64,000 bases of DNA, taken from Piper betle. Lineage: Eukaryota > Streptophyta > Magnoliopsida > Piperales > Piperaceae. The translations under genes were made by a program, and so were the position numbers. The notes beneath the pieces were generated by a model. That model had not been told where the DNA came from and searched no databases. It saw nothing but the letters and a program-made list of their open reading frames with translations. Shown here piece by piece: positions 47,100 to 57,495 of the stretch. Within the stretch, counting starts at the first letter, position 1, and the number at the start of each line of letters is the position of its first letter. The stretch lies in assembly GCA_033002965.1 (NCBI GenBank), contig JAURVB010000794.1, positions 1 to 64,000 of the forward strand, in the 5' to 3' direction.

Positions 47100-49600
47100 G
47101 ATAAAATCAAGCAAGATAAGAACATAAATTTAACGTGGAAAATCTTCTTTCTATTGAAGACCAAAAACCAAGGGACTCACAATCAAAAACTTCTACCATA
47201 TTCAAAAAGATTATAACCTTCTTACTTTGCCACTAACACCCAATACAACGAGATTATAAAGGATTCACAAACCAAAACCTTCTCCAAACAAAGAACAAAG
47301 AGGTCTCCCATTCTTCCCAATTTCATAAACAAGGGTTAAAATGAAATATTACAAGAAAAATTGCAAAAAAAATTGTTTTGGAACTGCATGGAACCGTCCC
47401 AAAGCGTACCACTAACATGGTTTTTGCATGCGTTTAGCGCCGAAAAACAGGCGCTTGGGCTCTCACCTCCTGTCCCAAAACACAAGAGCACCCAGGCACT
47501 CACCTTCCTGGAGCCCAAGTGTTCTGCTCCCTATCTTCCTCTTTGTTCATTTTCTTCTTCTTCTCCTATGGCCATCCCCTCCAACTCCGACGAGTCTTCG
47601 GCAATCCTCCGATGAACAGAGCTTCACACAAAACAATCTCCTACTTGAAGACATATTTGCAAACTCCGCAAACTCTTACCTTAGTGTCTTAAGCCTTTCA
47701 TTGATCATATTCTGTCAAATTCTTCACATTCAATACAAATGCACTTCTGACCATCTACCAGTCTTGTCAACATATCAACAGAATTCTTCCCACCCTCAAT
47801 CTTCACAAATTCAATTATCCATCCTCTAACAAGGATCTAACAAAATGATACCTCAAATGAATATGCTTACTCTGTGAATGAAACGGACAGTTTTTAGCAA
47901 GATGAATTGCACTATGACTATCAATGTACAAACTACAATCAATTCCATCAAAACCCAATTCACTCATTAATTGCTTAACCTAAATAAATTTTTTCTTTGT
48001 TTCAATAGCAACTACATACTCACTTTTTGTTCAAGATAAAACAGTAATTTTCTATAGCTTTAAAACCCAACTCACAGTTGTTCCACCTGCAGTACAAATA
48101 TAACCAATTGTAATCCTATCATTATATCTATCACCATCATGGCTTAAATTTACATAACCTTGCACGTCAATATTATCTTCCTAAAATACAAACAATTCTT
48201 AAAAGTACCTTTTAAATACTTGAAAATCCACTTCATAACTTGTCAATTTTCTTTTTGGTATAAATCTATTGACAACTCCCATTGTATATGCAATATTTAG
48301 TCTAGTATTCATCGTAACATACATGAGATTTCTAATGACTAAAGAATAACACATATTTTCCATGTCCTTTTTTCATCTCTCTTAGCATACAACTCTTTTG
48401 ACAACTTAAAATGACCACCTGTAGTCACCGATTTAGCATTATCCATGTTAAATCTTTTCATCACCTTCCCCACATACCTCTCCTGGGATAACCATATTTT
48501 TTCATTATTCCTAGCCCGGGTTATGTGCATTCCAAGAAGTTGCTTTAATTCCCCTAAATCTTTCATAGAAAATATCCATGCCAACTTCTTCTTCAAATCA
48601 TTGATTTTCTTTGTGCATGAACCAGTTACAAGTATATCATCTATATACAGAGTAGGAATAAGAAAATCACCATCTTCATATCTTCGTAGATACACATAAT
48701 AATCAACATTACACCTAACAAATCCAAATTCCAACATAAAACTGTCAAATTTTAAGTATCACTGCCTCGATGCCTATTTCAGTCCATACAAACTCCTCTT
48801 AATTCGACATACCAAAATTTCCTTACCGTTGACCTCAAATCCTTCAAATTGTTCATGTAAATCTTCTCACCCAAATCGTCGTGAAGGAAAGCAATTTTCA
48901 AATTAAGCTACTTTAAATGCAAATCTCTCAAGACCATAATACTTAATATTTTTCTAATAGAAGTCAATTGCACAATTCTCATGAAAATCAATACATTTCT
49001 TATGAATGAATCCTTTCACCACAAGTCTAGCCTTGAACTTCTTTGTTCCATTGGCCTCATGTTTCACCCTGTATACCCACTTATTTTGCAGAATTTTCTT
49101 CTCGGTCGGGCTACACCAATCCTCAGGTATGATTCTACTCTAAAGAAGACATCTTATAACCCATAACTTGCTCCAAGTTAAGATGAAATCAATCCTACAT
49201 AGCTTCTTCAAAAGACTATGGTTCTCTTGCAACAATATACAAAATATGATGTAATAGTGAACAAAGTTTCTTAATTGGATTCCTTACACGAATGCTCCTC
49301 CTCAACTGAGGAACATCATCCTTCGATAAAGAATTAGAACCATCAAAATCAACATGTGGTTCCTCATCGAGTTCCCAGGCACCCGAAGTTCACGTCCCGG
49401 TTAGGGACGTGATCTCCTAAACACGAGAGCCGCGACGCTCGCCATCTCGGCACCAGGGCGTTTTACTCCATATCTTCCTCTTTGCTCATTTTCTTCTTCT
49501 TTTCCTCCGGTCATCCTCTCCAACTCCGGTGAGTCTCTGGCTATCCTCCCATGAATAGAGCTTCGCACATAACAGTCCAGAGCTTGTAATGGCCTCTTCG
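47100..49600 (-). mobile_element. Truncated Ty1/copia retrotransposon
   Basis: Minus-strand copia sequence. Reverse transcriptase is clearest at 48339-48737: CNVDYYVYLRRYEDGDF, LYIDDILVTGS (catalytic pair in YIDDI), MKDLGELKQLLGMHI and WLSQERYVGKVMKRFN. Flanks toward 49330 carry earlier RT sequence in broken frames; 47640-48300 carries RNase H-like sequence. Related blocks at about 47440-47625 and 49390-49590 (TATCTTCCTCTTTG, CATTTTCTTCTTCTT, AGAGCTTC) look like LTR parts in the same orientation. Gag, protease and integrase are absent, so it is an internal deletion derivative. Confidence 0.75.
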
Positions 49601-49639
49601 AAGTTACAATTACCCGCAGTCGTGATCATGGCCGATCAA

Positions 49640-49990
49640 CTAAATATTGCTTCTTCAACCCTCTGAGCGGGAGAAGCTTCACTCTCCCTCAACTTGGTAA
49701 TGACATGAAAGGCAACATGTTGATCTCGAACACCATGTTGGCTTTCGATCTCCTCACTTCAAGCTTATCTTGCTGGGGGATCATCCGTTCACCAGAGCCA
49801 AATTATTCACTGATGATGTTGCTATCTTTTCCTTTAAACGAGAGAGTGGGGTTTATCCAAGAGTGCCATAACCACCAGAAGAGTTTTTGCATGCATGCGC
49901 GTGCATATCGCTTGAACAATACACTGTGTTTCGATGGACCAGGTCGGCGCATCATGCTAGAATTGAAACTACTAGTGGTTCATGTCAAGG
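49640..49990 (+). pseudogene. F-box/DUF295-like gene fragment
   Basis: A plus-strand frame reads YCFFNPLSGRSFTLPQL and continues in frame into NDMKGNMLISNTMLAFDL and the frame ending at 50229. The FFNPLSG-(K/R)-x-(F/I)-x-LP block is typical of plant F-box proteins with a DUF295 (kelch-like) domain, which act in SCF ubiquitin ligases. No F-box is visible upstream, where retroelement sequence begins, so this is at best a fragment. The rest of the frame does not clearly match the family. Confidence 0.4.
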
Positions 49991-50039
49991 ACGAAAACTT
50001 GGAGCTGCTAAACTTGCCGGCCGGCCAGGGTAATAAAAA

Positions 50040-50401
50040 TGAGAGACAGAACTCACTTAGGGAATCAAGATTCAAGAGGCTCTCTTCAAGTCGTCGCCAT
50101 AATTTCTTCGATATGACGATTTGGGCTCTTGAACAGAGTGGCGGGTGTTATGAATGGATCCCAAGAGAAGATTCGGATGGAAACATTGTTGAAAACAATT
50201 CGTCCAACAGATATGTTCTCAACGGGTGATATTGCAATTGCTCCACATCCAAGCATGCAGGAGGCTGTGTTGTTGAGCTTGAAGAGTCTTATTAACGACA
50301 AGATTGGTATGGAGAAAGAACTGGGAAAGGATGTCCTCACATCTTATGACTCTCCTCTAGTTTATCCCTTATTGCTTTGCTTAAATGACCCTGATGTTTA
50401 G
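50040..50401 (+). pseudogene. Unassigned coding-like fragment
   Basis: One frame gives RHNFFDMTIWALEQSGGCYE and WIPREDSDGNIVENN up to a stop at 50229; a second frame picks up at DIAIAPHPSMQEAVLLSLKS and runs to 50401. The switch at about 50222-50230 suggests a one-base break in a single ancestral frame. I do not recognise the protein. Confidence 0.35.
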
Positions 50402-50479
50402 AGGGCACGTCTTCCCTCAAATAAAAGAAAAAGGCAAATCTCATCGTGAATCATTAAAGAAACTACGATGCAAATCCAC

Positions 50480-51735
50480 AACCTATCCCCAATTTCCCCC
50501 CTTTTTTCTGCCTTTCCCTCCCCCACCTGTTTCTGCCGCCACCCAGCCCCTGGCCCCGACCCTGCCCCGCCCCGTCCCTGGCCCCTCCTGCAGCCGCCGT
50601 CCCCCACCGCCCCCGCTTGCAGCCCCCGGACCACCACCTTCCTCCCCCACCCCCACCCGCAGCCACGGCCCCCCACGTTCACCCGTGCCCTGGGCGCCAC
50701 CTTCCACCACCCCCCGGCCAGCGACGTGGCCCCACCCACCCCGCGCTACCCGCCGCAATGCGCTCCCCAGCCATCGCCGCGCGTTTCTAGTCGGCCTACG
50801 CACACCTGACCCACCCACGCCGAGGTAGCGACAGCGTTGGCCAGTGGGCTAGCCGGCTGTGGGTGACATGGCAAAACACAAGGGGGAAGAGATAGGGAAG
50901 GGTAGTTGTGTAATAAAAACTTGACTCGAGTCGGGATGAAGTCAAATTTTTATTACGAAATAAATTTTAAAAAATAATTTATAATAATAACTTTACTTGT
51001 TTATGAGTCAAGTTTTTATTAAGAAATAAATTTTTGAAAAATATAAAATAATTACTTAATAAAAATTTAACTTGTGTCGGGATCGAGTCAAATTTTTATT
51101 ATAAAATAAATTTTAAAAAATTGTAATAAAAATTTTACTTGAATTGGGATCCCGATTCGAGTCATCTTATTAGGTAATTATTTTGTTTTTTAAAATTTAT
51201 TTCTTAATAAAAACTTGATTCGAGTCGAGATCAAGCCAAATTTTTATTACGAAATAAATTAAAAAATAATAATTTCATTATAATAAGTTTACTCAATCCC
51301 AACACAAGTCAAGTTTTTATTAAAAAATAAATTTAAAAAAATAAAATAATTACGTAATAAAAATTTGACTCGTGTCGGGATCGAGTAAAGTTATTATTAC
51401 AAATTATTTTTAAAAAAAATTATTTCCTAATAAAAATTTGACTCAATCCCAACTCGAATCAAAATTTTATTACAAAACTACCCTCCCCTGTTTCTCCCCC
51501 TTATGTTTTGCCGTGCCACCCACCGCTGGGGCCCTCGCCACCAGCCGCCCACTAGCCAGCGCTGTCATTGGCTCGCTGTGGGTGGGTTGAGTGTGTGTGG
51601 GCCGGCCAAAAAATGTGCGGTGGCGGCTGGGCGCAGGTGGCCGTGAGCGTGCGGAGCGCATTGAGGAGGGCAATGCAGGGTGGGTGGGGGATGATGTAGG
51701 TCTGGTGTAGAAGATGGGAAATTGGTGGAGTTTTT
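50480..51735. mobile_element. Foldback element with C-rich arms and AT-rich core
   Basis: The block at about 50830-50935 (GACAGCGTTGG, CAAAACACAAGGGGG, TAATAAAAACTTGA) returns inverted at about 51460-51567. The arms extend, less similar, into C-rich (left) and G-rich (right) DNA and CAATTTCCC-type ends. The core (50935-51460) is a series of short inverted and direct units built on TAATAAAAATTTGACTCG and TCGGGATCGAGTCAA. The long proline-type frames here follow from base composition. Exact ends and target duplication were not found. Confidence 0.6.
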
Positions 51736-52494
51736 GCTCAAATTTTCTTTTTCTTCTTCAATTTCTTCTAGTTCATGTTTGTTAATTCTTTGTGATTCTT
51801 GTGTAATAGTCTTCTTCAATAAAAATTTATACCAAACTTTCAACATGTACATAGAACAGATATACATCGCATTCAACATTGAACATCAGCGTGGTGTAAT
51901 TTGTACAAATCAATGTGATAAAATTAATAAGTAAAATGGTATGCGCAGATTTAAATTTTCTAAATTTAATCAAAGTTAAATTCGTGATTAATCAATGTGA
52001 TATCCAACTAGATATGATCAAAATGCGAAATTTTCATAATATTTTTATCATTGACAATATAGAAGGTGCTGCAAAATGCAGTCAAATTGTTGATTTCCGC
52101 TATCAGAAGCTTACACGATGAACCATCGTAGAATTCCAAAAACAAGAATTCTTCTACTCATCACTTGTTGGTAGTAAGAATAGAGCCAAACAGAAGGTAC
52201 ATATAAGGTGTCATACTACCGGTTTCAATTGCTATTCCGAACCAATATTCTAATATCGTCTGCAATTCGTTTAAGACATGTATTCGCATCAAATGCTTCA
52301 TTTAAGAAATAATAAAAGATTCGATGCATAATTCCTACATATATTAATAAGCAATAGTTGTAGTTGCTGTGCAAACCAGCTCAACAATACCGAGTGCAAG
52401 ATCATCTCCCCTGTTCTCGATTGGAATACAAAAATCACTAAATCTCCTTCAAACCCAACTAGATCTAAGCTGCCTACAGATCAACTTACCAACT
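51736..52494. other. Upstream of the LEA_2 gene
   Basis: AT-rich; no gene. The frame of the next gene is open upstream to 52369, but the residues before MATGKSS do not look like family sequence. Confidence 0.45.
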
Positions 52495-53066
52495 ATGGCG
52501 ACGGGTAAGTCATCTCGTCGAGGCCTCAAAATCTGCTGTGGAGTCACATTCCTTGTTCTAATTATTCTCTTGATCGTATCAATAATCCTGTTCTTTACAG
52601 TCTTTAAACCCAAACACCCCTCGGTCCAAATACAACCCCCAACCATAAAACGCATGCATTTCCAACTTCAACCCATGTTAAGGCTAGACTTAACATTAGG
52701 CCTGGTGATCACCATTAGCAATCCAAACTATGGGATGTTCAAATACAAGGACACAACAGCTCCCATCAAATATCATGATTCCATAGTCGCAGAAGCTCCA
52801 ATCCCCGGAGGCAGCATCCCTTCAAAGGGAAGTATAACATCACAACCTCCATAGATTCTGATGGAGATCAGCTGGTGTCAAGCAGCTATTTTTTGCAGGA
52901 TGTGTTAACAGGTTCTCTGAATTTCACAGTGGAAACAACACTCAATGGGAAGGTTAGATTGCTCAAGATTTTCAAGGTGCCTGCAAAAGCACAAGCCTTC
53001 TGCAACATCTCCCTTTTCCTCGCAGGATATATGGAGTCAGATTGCAAGACCAAAGTTCATATATAA
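52495..53066 (+). CDS. NHL/LEA_2 family membrane protein, one frameshift
   Basis: Type II membrane protein of the NDR1/HIN1-like, LEA_2 family, usually linked to stress or defence responses. Starts MATGKSSRRGLKICCG; one membrane helix (about 17-40, FLVLIILLIVSIILFF) follows a basic Cys-containing tail. The LEA_2 domain has LGLVITISNPNYGMFKYKD and, after the break, YFLQDVLTGSLNFTVET, LNGKVRLLKIFKV and a Cys-containing end. The first frame stops at 52854; the correct continuation needs one more base near 52826-52836 (GGAAGTATAAC). With it the protein is about 190 residues, normal for the family. The start is the first family-like Met; no intron is needed. Confidence 0.8.
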
Positions 53067-54000
53067 ACATATCAGAGGAAGCACGGCCCTTTCCATTTTT
53101 TCCTCTTGCCATGTCTGTTTCCAAAGATTATTGACACGAGGGTGTAATGGCTCCGTTATAAGCCGATATTGTATTATCATAATTATTAATTTTTTTATTA
53201 TAATCAAACTATTAATCAAATTTATAAGATTATGCCATAATTAAAATTTTTTCCCATCAATTAAACCTTAATATATAGTTAAATTTTTATCACTTTATAT
53301 ATCACAAATTTAACATTTTTAAATTGGCTAAAAACCAACTTATTAAAAAATTTTCCTTACTCACAAAATATAAAATATTTCAATCATCCAAACTATAATA
53401 GCTTAAATATAAAAAATTAAAAATAAGTGAATAACTAATTTAAGTTAAATAAATTCATCAAATTGATATTTTGATAATTAAAAATTTTAAGGTTAATGTT
53501 GATGTAGAAATAAAAATTTTAATTATATATATAATAATTAAATAATATTTGATTAAATCAACAAATCGATTACCGTAGATTTTTTATCATTGCCCGTTTA
53601 TATTTAAAGTCAGTTTAGTTAAATTAATTAAAATTTTTATTATTTTCTTAAATTTTTTATCATTTGTATTTTATTTAATTTAAAACCGTCGATAAATCGA
53701 AAAACCGTTTACTGGCCCATTTAAGTGGACAAAGTTTACCCATAGAATTCGATCGGATATGGCAATAAAGCTTAAAAGATATGTAACTAAGGTTGCTAAT
53801 TGAGCGAGGCAGCTCGTGAGCATTTAGCGTTTAGCTCGGCTTGACTCGACTCGAAACTCGACATTTTTAATGCTCGACTCGAACTCGACTCGAACTCGAA
53901 CTCTTACGAGCCGAGCTTGAACAAGAGTTGTGTTCGACTGCGACTTGACTCGGCTGTAACTCGAACTCGACTCGATAAAATAATATAATAATATAGTCTT

Positions 54001-54040
<40 letters not shown>

Positions 54041-54783
54041 ATAACAAAGAAGCAAGATAAGTTGAGATGGTAAGTATTCACCTTGATGACTTCAAGGTTA
54101 GTGGGTATGTAACACGCTAAATCATATTCTCACCAATAAACAAGAACGATTTTATCCTAATATTTTGTTAATGGGCCTGCAGGCCTGGGTTATCTCAATG
54201 GCCCACTAAAAAGGGCACAATGCTTGTATGTTACGATGTCCTATGGAAGGCCCATAGACTGTTCTTTGAGGAGTGGGCCTCTGACTCCCTGATGGGCCTT
54301 TAGCGAACCAGGCGGGACGGCCCATTCTATTGCCACCTCTACTTAATTTTTACCACCCTAATACGACTATGGGTGAACATTTAATCTATTTGAATTTGAA
54401 TTTAACCGAGCAACCGAATTTTTAAATATGGTTTTGTCAAATTTAAACCGTATTTTAACAGAATTATCGCATTTTAAAAATATTTAAGTCGTTTATAACA
54501 TCTTTAAAATATAAACTAAGCCAAAAAATATCAAATAACTTGATAATCATTCATGCAAAAAAGAGAGAGAAAATATAAACATTTTTTTCAAAAAAATGTT
54601 TATTTGGTAATTGTTTCAGCAAAAAATTTTGCCACCCCTTAAAACCTCTTCATTGTCTAGAGCCGAACCAAGTCGAAACCATGAACTCTCCAAGCATAAG
54701 TATCTTTCGATGAGCCAAGTCTATTAAAGCATAAGCAAAACTAAATCTTGATCCTAAAGTTTATTGGGTTACATTTAGTTCTG
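53067..54783. other. Intergenic, AT-rich, with short repeats
   Basis: No gene. 53170-53780 is very AT-rich. 53815-53985 is a cluster of CTCGACTCGAACTCG-type units, and 54006-54035 an AT dinucleotide run. No element ends were found. Confidence 0.45.
53815..53985. repeat. ACTCG-type short tandem repeat cluster
   Basis: Many overlapping copies of ACTCGA and CTCGAACTCG, on both sides of a GAGCCGAGC inverted core. Such clusters occur in subterminal parts of some plant DNA transposons, but no termini are visible here. Confidence 0.55.
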
Positions 54784-54873
54784 CCCGAGAGCGACGCCGG
54801 TGGAGACGTCGTGCATCTCCACCGTCGATCATCATGGGAATCGATGGTGGAGATGCACGGCATCGCTCCCGGG
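54784..54873. repeat. Hairpin-forming inverted repeat
   Basis: GTGCATCTCCACCGTCGAT on the left is mirrored by ATCGATGGTGGAGATGCAC on the right around a nine-base loop. An outer CCCGAGAGCGACGCC arm is mirrored by GGCATCGCTCCCGGG. The left arm carries a nine-base insertion. Total stem is about 35 bp. It could be a MITE tip or a small-RNA-like foldback. Confidence 0.7.
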
Positions 54874-54966
54874 AGGAGCTAAAATTTTTTCAAGTTTATC
54901 ATATGCTTTAGACAAGTAAAGATATTCCAACATGGTTTGTGAGAGCTTTATAAAAGATCAGGTGAC

Positions 54967-55397
54967 TGTTGGATTTATCTCACATCGGTCGTAGATGATG
55001 TTGGTAAATTGTATACCTATTATAAGTCTTTTTGGGCGCCAAAAGACCCAACAAGTAGTATCAAAGTCAGGTTACGATATTGAGAGATTTGGTGTTTGCC
55101 TACGCCGTTTGTCAGAGTTTCCAGTAAATGATGATAGTTTCTGGGATGCTCGATATATGATGGAAAGTTGTTTGGTTTATCCCACATCGGTTGTGGATGA
55201 TGTTGGTAAATTATATATAGGCTAATGAAAAGTCTTATTCCTTAAGTTCGGTTATAAATGATGTTGGTGAGTTGTATATAAATTAATAAAAAGTCTTATC
55301 CTTTGAGTTAACTTTTCGATTAAGAAAAACTTGCGCATACGACAAGTCTGCCCAATAAGTCTGCAACATCTATTACAAGTTGCAAAGTCTGCCCAAC
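54967..55397 (+). mobile_element. TRIM element, second copy (deleted/rearranged)
   Basis: Related to 2828-3753. The left LTR (54967-55053) begins TGTTGGAT and ends ACCCAACA but has lost about 60 bp inside. A degenerate primer site follows (TAGTATCAAAGTC, about 55057). The right LTR (55169-55397) begins TGTTTGG and ends CCCAACA, and is enlarged by an internal duplication (two GATGATGTTGGT/AATGATGTTGGT units and two TCTGCCCAA units). The internal region keeps the GGTGTTTGCCTACGCC block. Confidence 0.8.
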
Positions 55398-56060
55398 ACG
55401 GACAAACATGATGCTCTGGAAGCTTCTAAAGGGCTTGAGATCTACAAATACACAGGTTGTGAATTCTTTATTCCCCCATTCACCCCATCAATATCCATGA
55501 GGTCTACAAATACCCAGGTTGTGAATTCTTTATTCCCCTTTATCCCCCATTCCCCCATTCCCCCATTCCCCCATCAATCTTTGCCCAAAGGATTAATGGC
55601 AAGGAGTTGCAAGTTCTTCTTTATTCCCCCACTCCCCCTCCCCCAAAGGATTAATGGCAAGGAATTGCAAGTTCTTCTTTATTCCCCCATTCCCCCATCA
55701 ATCTTTGCCCAGACCAAGTTCTTCCCTAGGACAAAGGATTAATGGCAAGGAGTTGCAAGTTCTGGTTCCTGGCCCTTGCATTGAAGCTCCTCTTTACTAC
55801 AATCATGGTGCATGAAGCAAATGCCACAGAGACCAAGTTCTTCCCTAAGACAAAGGATTAATGGCAATGGCAAGGAGTTGCAAGTTCTGGTTCCTGGCCC
55901 TTGCATTGAAGCTCCGCTTTACTACAATCATGGTGCATGAAGCTTCCCTACGACAAAGGATTAATGGCAAGGAGTTGCAAGTTCTGGTTCCTGGCCCTTG
56001 CATTGAAGCACCTCTTTACTTCAATCATGGTGCATGAAGCTTCCCTAAGACAAAGGATTA
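55398..56060 (+). repeat. Reiterated phytocyanin signal-peptide segment
   Basis: The block AAAGGATTAATGGCAAGGAGTTGCAAGTTCT occurs six times in 55588-56090 (starts near 55588, 55643, 55733, 55852, 55950 and 56050). The last four continue through GGCCCTTGCATTGAAGC and CAATCATGGTGCATGAAGC, that is, a complete signal-peptide coding stretch starting MARSCKFWFLALAL. Spacers differ in length. CCCCCATTCCC runs separate the first copies (55470-55710). Confidence 0.85.
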
Positions 56061-57495
56061 ATGGCAAGGAGTTGCAAGTTCTGGTTCCTGGCCCTTGCAT
56101 TGAAGCACCTCTTTACTACAATCATGGTGCATGAAGCAAATGCCACAGAGTTCAAGGTTGGAGGATCCACTGGAACATGGACTGTGCCGTTGTGGATTAA
56201 AGCTCAATGGTATACAATCAATGGACTGAAAGATACAGGTTTCAGATTGGAATTGAAGCTCCTCTTTACTACAATCACGGTGCATGAAGCAAATGCCACA
56301 GAGTTCAAGGTACCACTGGAACATGGACTGAGCCGTCGGATTAAAGCTCGATGGTATACAATCAATGGACTGAAAGAAACAGGTTTCAGATGAAGCAAAT
56401 GCCACAGAGTTCAAGGTACCACTGGAACATGGACTGAGCCGTCGGATTAAAGCTCAATGGTATACAATCAATGGACTGAAAGAAACAGGTTTCAGATTGG
56501 AAATTCCCTCTGTAAGTTGAACTTTAAACAAAATTTGGAGCTGCAAATTATTTGATGCGCCAGTTTAGTTCATATTCCGACTCATTTGATTTCGAATTTG
56601 AATTAATTTGGACAGAGTTTAAATCATTATTTTTTAAATTTATTGAAAATAATTTATTTATTAAGACAAAAATTTAATATATTATATATTATTTACCTGT
56701 TATACAATATCCTAAATTAGAATATTATTTATATAATTTTTTATAATAAATTTATAATTATCCTTAAATGTGTGCTAATAATTCTTTATTTTATAAATAA
56801 AACTTAAAAATAATTAGAGTAAACGATAAAGAATGAATTCTATTAATAATAAAAAATATTATTTACCATTTTGATTAGTTTAATTGGAATTTGGTTAAAA
56901 CCAAACCAATGTTATCAATTATAATTTAGTTTTTATTTAATTAACCAAATTACTTTAATTCGATTAATTGGATAAGCGGTTCAGTTTTGTTTTATCCCTG
57001 CCTAATGATCTGCCCTACATAATAGCTTGTCTTACCAACGCAATCGCTATTGTTGGCTGGGGTTCGAACGTCCAACTAACAGCTCGTATTTTAGGCCACA
57101 GTGTTTGTGTATGAAGCTGAGAAGGACTCGGCTATGTAGGTAAATAAGGAAGACTATGACAAGTGCAACAATGGATCATCAATGGCGACCTTCAGAGATG
57201 GGGGAACAACTTTCAATTTGTAGGGCCTTACTACTTCATCAGTGGGTCTGATGGAAACTGCGCCAAGAATGAGAAGATGGTGGTCGTCGTCATGGCTGAT
57301 AGGAGTGGCGAATCCACCCCTCACGAAGGCCTCCCCAAAGGTCAGGCCGAGTCTCCTCCTCCACCATCCCCATCTTCTGAACGTCCAACTAACAGCTCCT
57401 ATTTTAGGCCACAGTGTTTGTGTATGAGTATGAAGCATTCCACTTTGTCTTATGGGTTTATGCTTCTGGGTTCAATATCCTTGATCCTTGCCTAA
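56061..57495 (+). pseudogene. Early-nodulin-like phytocyanin pseudogene
   Basis: GPI-anchored cell-surface phytocyanin family. Exon 1 begins at 56061: signal peptide MARSCKFWFLALAL, then ATEFKVGGSTGTWTVP. The following segment is itself repeated (about 56130-56270, 56285-56390, 56395-56511). The last copy gives AQWY and, one base off, NQWTERNRFQIGNSL before a GTAAGT donor at 56512. Exon 2 begins about 57102: FVYEAEKDSAM, a stop where Gln is usual, then VNKEDYDKCNNGSSMATF, a further one-base break, GPYYFISGSDGNCAKN, a Pro/Ser-rich spacer and a hydrophobic GPI-signal end (LSYGFMLLGSISLILA). Duplications, a nonsense codon and frameshifts make it dead. Confidence 0.85.
57066..57427 (+). repeat. 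49-bp direct duplication flanking phytocyanin exon 2
   Basis: 57066-57114 and 57379-57427 are 49-bp direct repeats with one difference (GAACGTCCAACTAACAGCTC onward). The first covers the exon 2 splice acceptor, the second the coding sequence just before the GPI signal. Confidence 0.85.

Noticed and set aside
50385..50828. Proline-rich protein frame
   Set aside because: A by-product of C-rich arm sequence; several overlapping frames on both strands are equally open.
55380..56060. CRISPR-like array
   Set aside because: Repeats vary in length and derive from a plant signal-peptide exon; the setting is a plant nuclear genome.
57030..57075. tRNA-like segment (GGGGTTCGAAC T-loop motif)
   Set aside because: No acceptor, D or anticodon stems could be formed around it; at most a tRNA-derived or chance match.
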